DNA of 64,000 nt from Hydrogenophaga sp. (GCA_018333605.1 JAGXSV010000082.1:23691-87690), one strand, 5' to 3'. Counted from the first letter of the stretch, positions 30,042-38,391 are shown. Notes: generated by a model from the letters alone, not told the origin. Numbers and translations: made by a program.

Positions 30042-30485
30042 CTACTTCAGCACGGCGCCGGAGGCGTCTTGCACCTGCACGTTGATCGCGATGCCCTGGC
30101 GCACACTCATCGACACGGTGCAGAAATCTTCGAACTGAGCCAACACGCGGTCCAGATGCTCCAGCTCGGCGGCGGGCCGACCCAGTTCCAGCTTCACGTT
30201 GATCCCCACGATGCGCAGGCGCTTGTCGGCGTTGCGCCCCATTTCGGGCGTGGCCGTGGCCTTGAGCTCGCCAGGGTCTTGCTTGAACTTCTGCAGCGCA
30301 AACACCAGGCTCGCGCTCAGGCAGTTGGCCACCGCTGCCAGCAGCATGTGGTTGGGCGCTGGCCCGCTGCCCTGCCCCAGCGGCTCGGGCTCGTCGGCCA
30401 GCATCGTGGCGATATTGGGGCCGAAATCCACCAGAAACTGGTAACCGGATTGCCGGGTGATCGTGACGATCGCGTTGTCGCTCAT
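30042..30485 (-). CDS. OsmC/Ohr-family peroxidase-like protein
   Basis: 147 residues. OsmC fold with the two family Cys in NCLSASL and FEDFCTVSM, positioned as in thiol peroxidases that reduce organic hydroperoxides; closer to the YhfA/OsmC-like branch than to Ohr. Start at 30485 (MSDNAIVTITRQSGYQF) because GGAGTCCCC lies upstream. It is divergent from the sulfide:quinone oxidoreductase gene, across a 200-base region with an FNR-type box. Confidence 0.82.
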   Translation of the reverse strand: MSDNAIVTITRQSGYQFLVDFGPNIATMLADEPEPLGQGSGPAPNHMLLAAVANCLSASLVFALQKFKQDPGELKATATPEMGRNADKRLRIVGINVKLELGRPAAELEHLDRVLAQFEDFCTVSMSVRQGIAINVQVQDASGAVLK

Positions 30486-30562
30486 GGGGACTCCTGTGGG
30501 TGAAAAGGCAAGCCATTGACCCGCCTCAATAGGGCAAAAGATACCGGGAACACCATGGAGCC

Positions 30563-30605
30563 TTGACAAATATCAAGGTTTTTCCAAGGCATCTGGACCT
30601 ATAGT
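30563..30605 (+). promoter_or_regulatory. FNR-type box and -10 element before the SQR gene
   Basis: TTGACAAATATCAA at 30563-30576 matches the FNR/ANR consensus TTGAT-N4-ATCAA at nine of ten positions and is flanked by CC/GG, extending the dyad. A -10 like TATAGT lies at 30600-30605. If transcription starts near 30612, the box is centred close to -42, the usual place for activation by FNR-type regulators. No good -35 is present, as expected for such a promoter. The leader to the SQR start would be about 75 bases. Confidence 0.65.
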
Positions 30606-30685
30606 AACAAACCCCCAGGGGTATAAAGCCAAAAACCAAACCACTGGGCAGCTGGCACACAGGTACCACATCACAGGAGACAAAC

Positions 30686-32035
30686 ATGCCCCAAGAATTC
30701 CCCAAGGCAAGAATGCCGATGTTGCCCGAGCCGGCCAGGCGGCGCTTTCTCTCGGGTCTTGCTGCACTGCCCCTGGCCGCCGCAGTGGCGCAGACCAGCA
30801 CGGCAGCCCGAGCCACCACGGTGAAAACCAGCGTCCGTATTGTCATTGCCGGTGGCGGCGCGGCGGGCCTCACAGCGGCGTCTCGCCTGGCGGCTGCGCT
30901 GCAGGGCGCCAGCATCACGGTGGTGGATTCGCGCAAGGAACACTATTACCAACCAGGTTTCACCCTGGTGGCCGCCGGCATCAAGCCGCAAGACTATGTG
31001 ACCTCGCCAACCAGCAGCTACATCCCCAAAGGCGTGGAATGGGTGAACGAGCGCGTGGCCGAGATCGACCCCGAAGGCAACAAGGTGGTCACCGAGAGCG
31101 GCAAGGCGGTCCCCTACGACTATCTGATTGTGGCCACTGGGCTGGAGCTGCACTACGCAGGCATTGAAGGCATGGACACGGCGCGCATTGGGCAAAACGG
31201 CCTGGGCAGCATCTACCACAGCCCGCAAGCCGCCTCGGCCACCTGGGGCGCCCTGAGCCAGTTTGCCGACTCCGGTGGCGTGGGCCTGTTTGGCCGCCCG
31301 GCGGGTGAAATGAAGTGCGCAGGCGCGCCACTGAAATACGCCTTCATTTCTGACGACCACTTGCGCCGCCGGGGCAACCGCGGCAAGGCGGAATTGATCT
31401 ACATGGCACAAAGCAAGTCCCTGTTTGGCGTGCCCATCGTGGCCGAAAAGGTTCGCATGCTTTTCCAGGACCGTGGGGTCAAGGTCAACCACGAACACGT
31501 GCTCCAGTCGATCGACCTGGACAAGCGCCTGGCCACGTACAAAACCCCCACCGGCACGGCCGAACAGGCTTACGATTTCATCAACGTGGTGCCGCCCATG
31601 CGCGCACCCGAAGCCGTGCGCAACAGCCCGCTGCCCTGGACCGAAGGCCCGTTTGCCGCCGACGGCTGGATGGAGGTGGACCGCGACACGCTGCGCCACA
31701 AGCGCTACCGCAATGTGTTCGGTGTGGGCGACATTGCCGGCGTGCCCAAGGGCAAAACAGCGGCCAGTGTGAAATGGCAGGTGCCCGTGGCCATTGACCA
31801 CCTGATCGGCGACATCACCGGCAAAGCCTCCGCCGAGGTCTACAACGGCTACACCTCGTGCCCGCTGATCACGCGCCTGGGCCAGGCCATGCTGATCGAA
31901 TTTGACTACAAGGACAACCTCATCATGTCCTTCCCCGGTGTCATTGCGCCGCTGGAAGAGCTGTGGATCAGCTGGGTCATGAAGACCATGGCGCTCAAGC
32001 CCACCTACATCAGCATGCTGCGCGGTCGCGCCTGA
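30686..32035 (+). CDS. Tat-exported sulfide:quinone oxidoreductase-like flavoprotein
   Basis: 449 residues. A twin-arginine signal (RRRFLSGLAALPLAAA, residues 18-33) precedes a Rossmann FAD motif, VIAGGGAAGLTAASRL. The rest follows the sulfide:quinone oxidoreductase pattern: YYQPGFTLVAAG, the FAD-binding VGDIAGVPKGKTAASV, and a C-terminal segment (MKTMALKPTYISMLRGR) that in relatives sits on the membrane. Candidate redox Cys are in EMKCAGAP and YTSCPLIT, so the active site may differ from the three-Cys type. It should oxidise sulfide or a related sulfur compound and reduce quinone on the outer face of the inner membrane. Ribosome site AGGAGACAAAC. An FNR-type box lies upstream. Confidence 0.83.
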   Translation: MPQEFPKARMPMLPEPARRRFLSGLAALPLAAAVAQTSTAARATTVKTSVRIVIAGGGAAGLTAASRLAAALQGASITVVDSRKEHYYQPGFTLVAAGIKPQDYVTSPTSSYIPKGVEWVNERVAEIDPEGNKVVTESGKAVPYDYLIVATGLELHYAGIEGMDTARIGQNGLGSIYHSPQAASATWGALSQFADSGGVGLFGRPAGEMKCAGAPLKYAFISDDHLRRRGNRGKAELIYMAQSKSLFGVPIVAEKVRMLFQDRGVKVNHEHVLQSIDLDKRLATYKTPTGTAEQAYDFINVVPPMRAPEAVRNSPLPWTEGPFAADGWMEVDRDTLRHKRYRNVFGVGDIAGVPKGKTAASVKWQVPVAIDHLIGDITGKASAEVYNGYTSCPLITRLGQAMLIEFDYKDNLIMSFPGVIAPLEELWISWVMKTMALKPTYISMLRGRA

Positions 32036-32052
32036 CCGCCAAGGAGAACCCC

Positions 32053-32406
32053 ATGAAAGAACTCGACCCGCTGGTCTTCCTGTCCGTGTTTCAGGAAATG
32101 CTCGGCTTCTGGCTCTGGATCATGCTGGCGGCTGCGGTGGTGGGCGTGGTGGCGTTTGTCGCCTTGCTGGTGCGCGAACGCGGCCTGGTGTCGCGCCGGC
32201 TGGTGCAGTCCGAGTTGCTGGGCATTTTCGGTGGCGCCGTGGCGCTGGTCATCATGGCCCGGGTGTCTTCGTCGGGCTTTACCGATGCGGGCGGCCCGGC
32301 CGACTGGTTCCTGATTGCCTTGGTGTACGGCGTGGGCCTGGTGGCCACGGTGGTGCTGGCCTACACGGTCATGGGCTGGATATCGCCGCGGCGCAGCGCG
32401 CGCTGA
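32053..32406 (+). CDS. Small three-helix membrane protein linked to SQR
   Basis: 117 residues with three transmembrane helices (about residues 16-40, 55-68 and 82-105) and the basic loop RERGLVSRRLVQ. No characterised family recognised; it may be one of the small membrane-protein families found next to flavocytochrome or SQR genes. AAGGAGAACCCC precedes the ATG, and it follows the SQR gene by 17 bases, so it is co-transcribed and may anchor or assist that enzyme. Confidence 0.65.
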   Translation: MKELDPLVFLSVFQEMLGFWLWIMLAAAVVGVVAFVALLVRERGLVSRRLVQSELLGIFGGAVALVIMARVSSSGFTDAGGPADWFLIALVYGVGLVATVVLAYTVMGWISPRRSAR

Positions 32407-32414
32407 ACGCTGCT

Positions 32415-32714
32415 TCAGCCGCCCCCGCGCTGCATGTACAGGTCAAACCGTTTCATGAACGCATAGCGCTGCTCGCTGTCCAACCCGTCGAACGCAAAGC
32501 CCACGCGCAGCACCGGCATGCGCATGAGCGCTATCACGCGAGGCGGCATGGTCTGCCAGCGCAACTGCAAGACGCCGGGCGGAACGCTCACCTGGGCCGA
32601 CTGGCCTTGCATCTGCCAGGCGCAGCTTCCGATAGCGGCAGGCAGCCAGCCCAGCCACTCGGCTTCGGTGCAGCCCATGTCGCGTTCAAAGGTTTCGGCG
32701 TAGCTCGATTGCAT
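32415..32714 (-). CDS. Conserved-looking 99-residue protein at the end of the aor operon
   Basis: 99 residues, soluble, no signal peptide. The sequence has Trp-rich helices (EAEWLGWLPAAIGSCAW), a strand-rich middle, and a basic/aromatic end (RVGFAFDGLDSEQRYAFMKRFDLYMQRGGG). I do not recognise the family. It is last in the minus-strand operon aorA-aorB-aorC-MoaD-like-this gene, so a role in cofactor insertion or assembly of the tungsten enzyme is reasonable but unproven. A 142-base repeat-containing gap separates it from the MoaD-like gene. Confidence 0.6.
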   Translation of the reverse strand: MQSSYAETFERDMGCTEAEWLGWLPAAIGSCAWQMQGQSAQVSVPPGVLQLRWQTMPPRVIALMRMPVLRVGFAFDGLDSEQRYAFMKRFDLYMQRGGG

Positions 32715-32778
32715 GTCAGCGTTTCAACCTCGCGAACAATGATCCGCTCCGGCGCGAAAGGACCACCCCAGGGACATC

Positions 32779-32848
32779 GCCGGGCTGGCTTTGCCAGACG
32801 GCTGGTGTCGCCCCCTTTAGGGGGTCGCGCGCAGCGCGGCGGGGGTGG
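32779..32848. repeat. REP-like element, copy A
   Basis: A roughly 70-base element whose core is CCCCCTTTAGGGGG followed by GC-rich arms (TCGCGCGCAGCGCGGC). A related copy is at 61886-61950 and a third, expanded copy at about 49850-49918. All lie next to genes rather than within domains. The hairpin may also end or stabilise the aor transcript. Confidence 0.6.
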
Positions 32849-32856
32849 TTCATCCA

Positions 32857-33111
32857 CTAGCCACCGGCGATGGGCGGCCAGATGGCCAGCACATCGCCCT
32901 CCATCAGCGTGGCCGTCATGCGCTTTTCGGGCTCGATGTACTTGCCGTTCACCAGGACCAGATGCACCAGCTTGGGCGGCAAGCCAAAGGGTTCAATGAT
33001 TTTGCTGATGGGCAAGGCCGGATCGATTTCGAGCGCGATCTGGTTGCTGCGCCGGGCGTCGGCGGGCAAATAGTCGGTGAGCGTGGCAAACAGTTTGAGC
33101 GTGATGTTCAT
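32857..33111 (-). CDS. MoaD/ThiS-like ubiquitin-fold protein
   Basis: 84 residues (start MNITLKLFATL; an in-frame Met three codons upstream is equally possible). Beta-grasp fold ending in the exact IAGG tail needed for thiocarboxylate chemistry, as in MoaD. Within an aor operon it probably serves as the sulfur carrier for the tungsten-pterin cofactor; the equivalent gene is found with AorABC in Aromatoleum. It follows aorC on the same strand after about 100 bases. Confidence 0.75.
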   Translation of the reverse strand: MNITLKLFATLTDYLPADARRSNQIALEIDPALPISKIIEPFGLPPKLVHLVLVNGKYIEPEKRMTATLMEGDVLAIWPPIAGG

Positions 33112-33214
33112 GGGTGCCATTTTCGGTGGCCAACACAATGCGGGAGAACCACCGGCCGCATGACCGCACACGGTGCCCAGGCACAGCGGAGCCATGGGGC
33201 GGGTGGCGATGCGG

Positions 33215-34564
33215 TCAACGGCGGCGCTCGTCGGCAGCGCCGCTCCAATGGCCCTGGCCCTGCGCGCTGGCCAGGTAGGCGTCCATCAGCCGGGTTGGGT
33301 CGTGCATGAGCTTGTCTTTCCACTCGCCCAGGCGCACCTGGCCTTCCACCAGGCCGCGCATCACGCCCACATGGTCCGTCCAGCCCACCGAGTTGCAGCC
33401 CACCATCACATCGTCTTTGAACTGCAGGCTCAGGTGGCGGCCCGAGGCCTTGTCGGTCAGCTCGGCGTGTTCACCACCAGGCACGCCCTCCCAGTTGCCA
33501 AAGCTGGTGGAAATCATGCCGAGCGTGTCCAGCACGTTGATCTGCGTCACGCCCTTCAGGTCGGCCCGCTGGCCCGCCATGTTGAGCGCTGCCACGCGGG
33601 CTTGCTCGGCGGCGTTGGGCTGGATGGCGCTGACGATGGTTTTTCCGCTCACCTTGTCAAAGGCCTCGGCGCAATCGCCCGCTGCATAAATGCCCGGCAC
33701 ATTGGTTTGCAGGGTTTCGTCGGTCAACACACCCACCAGGCAGCGCACGCCACTGTGTTCCAGGAATCCGATGTTGGGTCTGACACCGGTGGCGCTGATA
33801 ACCAGATCGGCCTCCAGATGTTCACCCGTTGAGAGCCGCACGCGCATCTTGCCGCTGGCTTTCTCGGTCGAACCGATGCCGACCATTTCAGCAATCTTGC
33901 CCAGCAAACCGGGCTCGGCGCCATCGTCACGCTCAATCGCTTCCACCCGCGCACCGGTGTACACCTTCACACCCTTGGTGGCACACCAGTCTTTGATCAT
34001 GCCGCCCGCCGTGGGGCCCATCATGCGCGGCACCATGCGGTCGCCCATTTCCACCACCGACAGGTCCACCCCGCGCTGCTGCAGCGCTTCCATGATGATG
34101 CAGCCGATGAAACCTGCGCCCATTTGCAACACCTTGGCGCCGGGTTGCGCCAGGTTGGCAATGGCGCGTGCGTCGGCCAGTGTCCAGCAGCTGTGCACAC
34201 CGGGGCCGTTGATGCCGGGAATGGGCGGCGTGGCGGGCGACGAGCCGGTGGCGATCAGCAGCTTGTCAAAAGCCAGGGTGTTGCCGTCGCTCAGCGCCAG
34301 CGTGCGCTTGGCCGAGTCCAGCACTTTGGCGCGAACACCGCGGAACACCTGGATGTTCAGCGCTTCAAAATGTCCCGCTGAGTGGCGCAGGTGCGTGCCC
34401 TCCTCGCCCACCTTGCCGATGAGCAGGTAGGGAATGGCCATGCGCGAATACGGTGCTTCGTTTTCGTCGCCCACGATGGTGATTCGGTCGTGGGGCGCGT
34501 GCTTGCGAAGGGTCTCGGCGGCAATGACACCGGCCGGGCCGGCGCCGAGGATGACGTGGTGCAT
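33215..34564 (-). CDS. aorC: FAD/NAD-dependent oxidoreductase subunit AorC
   Basis: 449 residues. Starts with a Rossmann FAD site (HVILGAGPAGVIAAETL), contains the pattern of pyridine-nucleotide disulfide oxidoreductases (LLIATGSSPATPPIPG; VLQMGAGFIGCIIMEAL; ISATGVRPNIGFL; GIYAAGDCAEAF) and an extended C-terminal domain. In the Aromatoleum tungsten aldehyde oxidoreductase the AorC subunit passes electrons between the iron-sulfur subunit and NAD. A terminator-like hairpin lies between aorB and aorC, so it may be made in lower amount than AorAB. Confidence 0.82.
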   Translation of the reverse strand: MHHVILGAGPAGVIAAETLRKHAPHDRITIVGDENEAPYSRMAIPYLLIGKVGEEGTHLRHSAGHFEALNIQVFRGVRAKVLDSAKRTLALSDGNTLAFDKLLIATGSSPATPPIPGINGPGVHSCWTLADARAIANLAQPGAKVLQMGAGFIGCIIMEALQQRGVDLSVVEMGDRMVPRMMGPTAGGMIKDWCATKGVKVYTGARVEAIERDDGAEPGLLGKIAEMVGIGSTEKASGKMRVRLSTGEHLEADLVISATGVRPNIGFLEHSGVRCLVGVLTDETLQTNVPGIYAAGDCAEAFDKVSGKTIVSAIQPNAAEQARVAALNMAGQRADLKGVTQINVLDTLGMISTSFGNWEGVPGGEHAELTDKASGRHLSLQFKDDVMVGCNSVGWTDHVGVMRGLVEGQVRLGEWKDKLMHDPTRLMDAYLASAQGQGHWSGAADERRR

Positions 34565-34582
34565 CTGGTTCTCCTGCGAAAC

Positions 34583-34610
34583 AAAAAGGGGCAGCTGTTC
34601 TGGCTGCCCC
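34583..34610 (-). terminator. Intrinsic terminator-like hairpin between aorB and aorC
   Basis: Read on the minus strand: GGGGCAGC, a seven-base loop, GCTGCCCC, then TTTTTG. The eight-base GC stem with a T5 run lies 42 bases after the aorB stop and upstream of the aorC ribosome site (CAGGAGAACCAG). It is inside an apparent operon, so partial termination is the likely role. Confidence 0.75.
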
Positions 34611-34651
34611 CGCTGAGTTGACGGGTCGCGGAGGCGATCCTGAAACCGATC

Positions 34652-36499
34652 TCAGAGGCTCAGGCGGGCCTTGGTCTCGGCGGTCGGGCGGCCTTCCGCG
34701 TCCCAACCGCGCGCGGCGTAGTACTTGGGCAGCATCTCAGGCAGCTTGCTGACCATGCCTTTGGAGGCACCGGTCTTGGCGGCTTCGGTCAGCAGGCGCT
34801 TGGGCAGGCTGTCGTCCTTGGCGGTGAAGCCGGCGGCGTTGTTGAATTCTCGCTCCATGTTCCAGATGCGCTCACCGATCTTCTCCAGCTCTTCGGTGGT
34901 GAATTCCTCGTTGCAAGCGGCTTGCAGTTGCGGTGCCAGGTCGGCCACACCCCAGGCAAACGTGGTGAACACGCACAGGCCCGACGAGTCGAACGCGGCG
35001 GTCGCGTCCTGGAACGCCTTCACCAGTTCGGGCTTGCCCTCAGACTCGACCGGATCGGTCTTGACTGGAATACCCAGCACTTCAGAAGCAATGGTGTAGC
35101 CGCGCAGGTGGCAGGCGCCCCGGTTGCTGGTGGCGTAAGCCAGGCCAATGCCCTGGATGGCACGGCCGTCGTAGGCCGGGAATTCCTGGCCCTTGACGCT
35201 CATGGACAGATCAGGGTGGCCGTACTTCTCGGTCAGGCGCTTGGAGCCCATGCCAATTTCTTTGCCAAAGCCTTCACCGCGGGCGGTGATTTCGGCAAAG
35301 TGGGCCAGCGCTTGTGCCGAGCCAAACTTGGCATCAATGCCCAGTTGCTCTGCGGTCAGCACGCCCATTTCGTACAGTTCCATCACCGCGCCCACGGTGG
35401 CGCCGAAGCTGATCGGGTCAAAGCCCTCTTCGTTGCACAGCAGGTTGGCGTATTGCAGCGCTTCCAGGTCGTTCACACCGTTGGCCGCACCCAGCGCCCA
35501 GGCGGCTTCGTATTCCAGACCGCCGTTGGCACCCCAGTACTGCGGCTTGTTGGCCACGGTGAAATGGCCCTCGTCCATCTTGCTGATGCGGCCGCAGGCA
35601 ATGGTGCAGCCAAAGCAGGCCTGGTTGGTCACCAGGTGCTTCTTGCCGTCGCTTTCGCGCGGTGTCACCATGGCTTCGGCCGAAATGTCTTTGGCGCCTT
35701 CGAACTGCACGTCGCGGTGGTTGCGGGTGGGCAGCGCACCGATTTCGTTGATCACGTTCATGAGCACCTGCGTGCCGTAAGCCGGCAGGCCCTGGCCCGT
35801 GACCGCGTTTTCGGCCAGGATCTTCTTTTTCTCGAAGGTGGTCTTCATGAAGGCCTTCGGGTCGCGGATGTTGCCCACGCCCTTGGTGCCGCGCACGGCA
35901 ATGGCCTTGAGGTTTTTGCTGCCCATGACGGCACCCACACCCGAGCGGCCAGCCGCGCGGTGCAGGTCGTTCACCACCGCCGCATACAGCACGCCGTTTT
36001 CACCGGCCTTGCCAATGCTGGACACCCGCACCAGCGGATCTTGCAGGCTGGACTTGAGGATTTCTTCGGTCTTCCAGACACTCTGTCCCCAGAGGTGGCT
36101 GGCGTCGCGCAGCTCCACCTCGTCGTCGTTGATGTACAGGTACACCGGCTTTTCCGAGCGACCTTCAAAAATGACCATGTCCCAGCCGGCCATCTTGAAC
36201 TCGGCACCCCAGTAGCCGCCCGAGTTGGAACAGGCGATGGCGCCGGTCAGTGGGCCCTTGGTGATCACCGTGTAACGGCCCCCGGTGGAGGCCATGGTGC
36301 CGGTCAGCGGGCCGGTGGCCCAGATGATCTTGTTCTCGGGCGACAGCGGATCCACTTTGGGATCGACTTCGTTGATCAGGTATTTGCTACCCAGGCCGCG
36401 CGAACCGATGTAGGCACGCGCCCACTCCATGTTCAGCGGTTCGGATTTCACGGTGCCCTCGGTCAGATTGACGCGGAGGATTTTTCCAGCCCATGACAT
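34652..36499 (-). CDS. aorB: Tungsten-dependent aldehyde oxidoreductase large subunit AorB
   Basis: 615 residues, the usual length of the aldehyde ferredoxin oxidoreductase family. It oxidises aldehydes to acids (and may work in reverse) with a W-bis-pterin and one [4Fe-4S] cluster. Visible motifs: N-terminal MSWAGKILRVNLTEG; pterin-binding RGLGSKYL and HRAAGRSGVGAVMGSKNLKAI; cluster Cys in ACFGCTIACGR (CxxCxxxC) and the fourth Cys in the DxxGLC motif (DSSGLCVF). All four Cys are present, so the enzyme should be intact. Ribosome site CAGGAGACTCAAT. It follows aorA after 37 bases. It belongs with the bacterial AOR group related to Aromatoleum rather than the archaeal forms, by operon content. 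Confidence 0.92.
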   Translation of the reverse strand: MSWAGKILRVNLTEGTVKSEPLNMEWARAYIGSRGLGSKYLINEVDPKVDPLSPENKIIWATGPLTGTMASTGGRYTVITKGPLTGAIACSNSGGYWGAEFKMAGWDMVIFEGRSEKPVYLYINDDEVELRDASHLWGQSVWKTEEILKSSLQDPLVRVSSIGKAGENGVLYAAVVNDLHRAAGRSGVGAVMGSKNLKAIAVRGTKGVGNIRDPKAFMKTTFEKKKILAENAVTGQGLPAYGTQVLMNVINEIGALPTRNHRDVQFEGAKDISAEAMVTPRESDGKKHLVTNQACFGCTIACGRISKMDEGHFTVANKPQYWGANGGLEYEAAWALGAANGVNDLEALQYANLLCNEEGFDPISFGATVGAVMELYEMGVLTAEQLGIDAKFGSAQALAHFAEITARGEGFGKEIGMGSKRLTEKYGHPDLSMSVKGQEFPAYDGRAIQGIGLAYATSNRGACHLRGYTIASEVLGIPVKTDPVESEGKPELVKAFQDATAAFDSSGLCVFTTFAWGVADLAPQLQAACNEEFTTEELEKIGERIWNMEREFNNAAGFTAKDDSLPKRLLTEAAKTGASKGMVSKLPEMLPKYYAARGWDAEGRPTAETKARLSL

Positions 36500-36536
36500 A
36501 TTGAGTCTCCTGTGAGTGTGGGTTCAAGCGGCAGGC

Positions 36537-37013
36537 TTAAGCTGCCGAAGGCTGGTTGCCCAGCTTGTCGGCCCACTGTTTCATCTTGTCCATGCCGGTC
36601 CAGTTGGCATCGATGAAGGTGATGGCGGCAGTGGGGCACGCCTCGACGCAAGCCGGGTCGCCGCCGCACAGGTCGCACTTCTGCACCTTGCCGGTTTCCT
36701 GCACGTAGTTGATGGTGCCAAACGGGCAGGCGATGGTGCAGACCTTGCAGCCCACGCAGGTGGTTTCGTTGACCACCTTGGCGCCGGTGACCTTGTCCAC
36801 CGTGATGGCCTCCACCGGGCATGCATGCAGGCACCAGGCTTCGTCACATTGCGTACAGGTGTAGGGCACTTTTTTGCCGGTATGGTGAAAGTCAAACACC
36901 TTGATGCGCGATTTCGACGTGGCGTAGGTGCCGTAGTTCTCGAAAGAACAGGCCATTTCGCACTGCAAGCATCCGGTGCATTTGTCCGGGTTGATGTGCA
37001 GGACTTTCTGCAT
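36537..37013 (-). CDS. aorA: Polyferredoxin subunit AorA with four [4Fe-4S] clusters
   Basis: 158 residues with 16 Cys arranged in four cluster motifs: CTGCLQCEMAC, CTQCDEAWCLHACP, CVGCKVCTIACP and CDLCGGDPACVEACP. This is the electron-transfer subunit that sits beside the catalytic AorB. It is first in the operon aorA-aorB-aorC-MoaD-like-99aa, and its ATG is preceded by CAGGAGACCTCAC. The upstream region 37014-37237 contains a perfect eight-base inverted repeat. Confidence 0.9.
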   Translation of the reverse strand: MQKVLHINPDKCTGCLQCEMACSFENYGTYATSKSRIKVFDFHHTGKKVPYTCTQCDEAWCLHACPVEAITVDKVTGAKVVNETTCVGCKVCTIACPFGTINYVQETGKVQKCDLCGGDPACVEACPTAAITFIDANWTGMDKMKQWADKLGNQPSAA

Positions 37014-37073
37014 GTGAGGTCTCCTGGTGGGTAGCGGCGCTGCTGGTGCAGCGCCTTGCCTATGAAAGGAATT

Positions 37074-37099
37074 GCCTAAGCATTGTTGAAGGCTTAGGC
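37074..37099. promoter_or_regulatory. Inverted repeat, likely regulator site for aor
   Basis: GCCTAAGC (37074-37081) and GCTTAGGC (37092-37099) are exact complements around a 10-base spacer, 61-86 bases before the aorA start and about 75 bases from the divergent promoter of the small regulator. Arm spacing of about two helical turns fits a dimeric HTH protein. No convincing sigma-54 or sigma-70 promoter for aorA could be identified in the interval. Confidence 0.5.
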
Positions 37100-37174
37100 C
37101 ACTTTGAATTCAGGGTTATCCCTAGTCAACGAAGGCGGTTCTCATGAAATTCTCAAAATGAAACAAACCCGAGT

Positions 37175-37190
37175 TGGCATACTTGATGCT
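37175..37190 (+). promoter_or_regulatory. Sigma-54 promoter candidate before the AAA-less regulator
   Basis: TGGCATACTTGATGCT has GG and GC exactly ten bases apart and a full TGGCA -24 element; the -12 is ATGC instead of TTGC. Distance to the gene start is 48 bases. Weaker than the four best matches in this window. Confidence 0.45.
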
Positions 37191-37237
37191 GCTTTGAATG
37201 GTGTCGCAGACGACCGAACAACAAAGAGAGACACGGC

Positions 37238-38374
37238 ATGAACACAAGTCCGCTACAGCCCGGCACAGCAACCGCCACCGACCGCCTGGCGCTGATCGAA
37301 AGCGCACGCCGTGCGGTTTTGAATGAAGGCGGCTTGCACGCGGCGCCCTGGGTGGAACCCTGGATCGACCGCTCCTGGCGGCGCTGCCTGGCACACGGTT
37401 TTCGCCCCCAGCAGGCCCTGGCTTTTCAGGCGGTGTCGGCGCCCGCCACACACCGTGCCATCGAAGCCAGCCGTCCGCTGCTGCAAGCGGCGGCGCCAGT
37501 CATCCAGTCGCTCGCGAGGGCCATGGCAGACACCCGCTATTTCGCCATCTTGACGGACGCACACGGCGTGGTCATTGACGTGAACGGCCCGGTGGACCGC
37601 CACAACCCCCAGGCCAGCCTGATCGCCCGCATCGGTGTCGACCTGTCTGAACAGGCGGTGGGAACCACCGCCATTGGCGCCACCCTGGCCGAACTGCAGC
37701 CCGTGTGGTTGCACCGCGGAGAGCACTTCTTTGACGACACCGGCATCTACAGCTGCGCAGGTGCACCGCTGTTTGGACCCGACGGCCGCTGCGTCGGCAT
37801 GCTCGATCTCACGGGCATCCACGTGACCGAACGACCGGCCCTGAAGCACCTGGTGGCGCAGTCGGCAAGAAACATTGAAAATGCCCTCACGCTGGCGCAG
37901 CCCCACCAGCTGCTGCTGCGCATCCACTGGCCCGGCTGCTCACCCGACGAAGACAGCGCGGGCCTGGTCTGCGTGGACGCCGACGGTTTTGTGAGCGGCA
38001 CCAACCGCGCTGCCGCCGACATGCTGACGCTGACACCCGGTGTGCCATGGCCCCATTGCAGCGACGTGTTTGCCGTGCCGTTTGAGACCCTGTTTGATGA
38101 CGCCCGCAACGCACGCGCCGCCCGCGAACTGCCCTTGTGGTCCGGCCTGCGGCTGGCGGTCTCGGCCCGGTTGAACACCGACCGGGGCAGAGCCACGCCC
38201 CAGCGCCCCGCAGCGCGCGCCGCGGTACCGCTCAAAGACGTGGAAACCGCGCTGATACGAAAAGCCGTGGAAGATGCGCGTGGCAACGTGATGGAAGCGG
38301 CCCGCGTGCTGGGCATCAGCCGGGCCACCGTGTACCGCAAGCTGGGTAGCAAGCGCCCCGGCGGACCCGCCTGA
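37238..38374 (+). CDS. GAF-Fis regulator of the AcoR family without an AAA+ domain
   Basis: 378 residues. Residues about 65-215 form a GAF-like sensor of the AcoR type (VDLSEQAVGTTAIGATLAEL, CAGAPLFGPDGRCVGMLDLTG) and the C-terminus is a Fis-type HTH (VEDARGNVMEAARVLGISRATVYRKLG, about 345-370). The central AAA+ domain with GAFTGA that contacts sigma-54 is absent: the region 215-330 has neither Walker A nor GAFTGA. It therefore cannot open a sigma-54 promoter itself; it may act as a co-regulator, repressor or sigma-70 activator. Divergent from the aor operon, so likely its regulator. Confidence 0.82.
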   Translation: MNTSPLQPGTATATDRLALIESARRAVLNEGGLHAAPWVEPWIDRSWRRCLAHGFRPQQALAFQAVSAPATHRAIEASRPLLQAAAPVIQSLARAMADTRYFAILTDAHGVVIDVNGPVDRHNPQASLIARIGVDLSEQAVGTTAIGATLAELQPVWLHRGEHFFDDTGIYSCAGAPLFGPDGRCVGMLDLTGIHVTERPALKHLVAQSARNIENALTLAQPHQLLLRIHWPGCSPDEDSAGLVCVDADGFVSGTNRAAADMLTLTPGVPWPHCSDVFAVPFETLFDDARNARAARELPLWSGLRLAVSARLNTDRGRATPQRPAARAAVPLKDVETALIRKAVEDARGNVMEAARVLGISRATVYRKLGSKRPGGPA

Positions 38375-38391
38375 TCTGACAGGGTTGCCCC

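Noticed and set aside
37014..37073. Sigma-54 promoter for aorA
   Set aside because: The only GG-N10-GC match (AGGCGCTGCACCAGCA) lacks both TGGC and TTGC, so I do not claim it.
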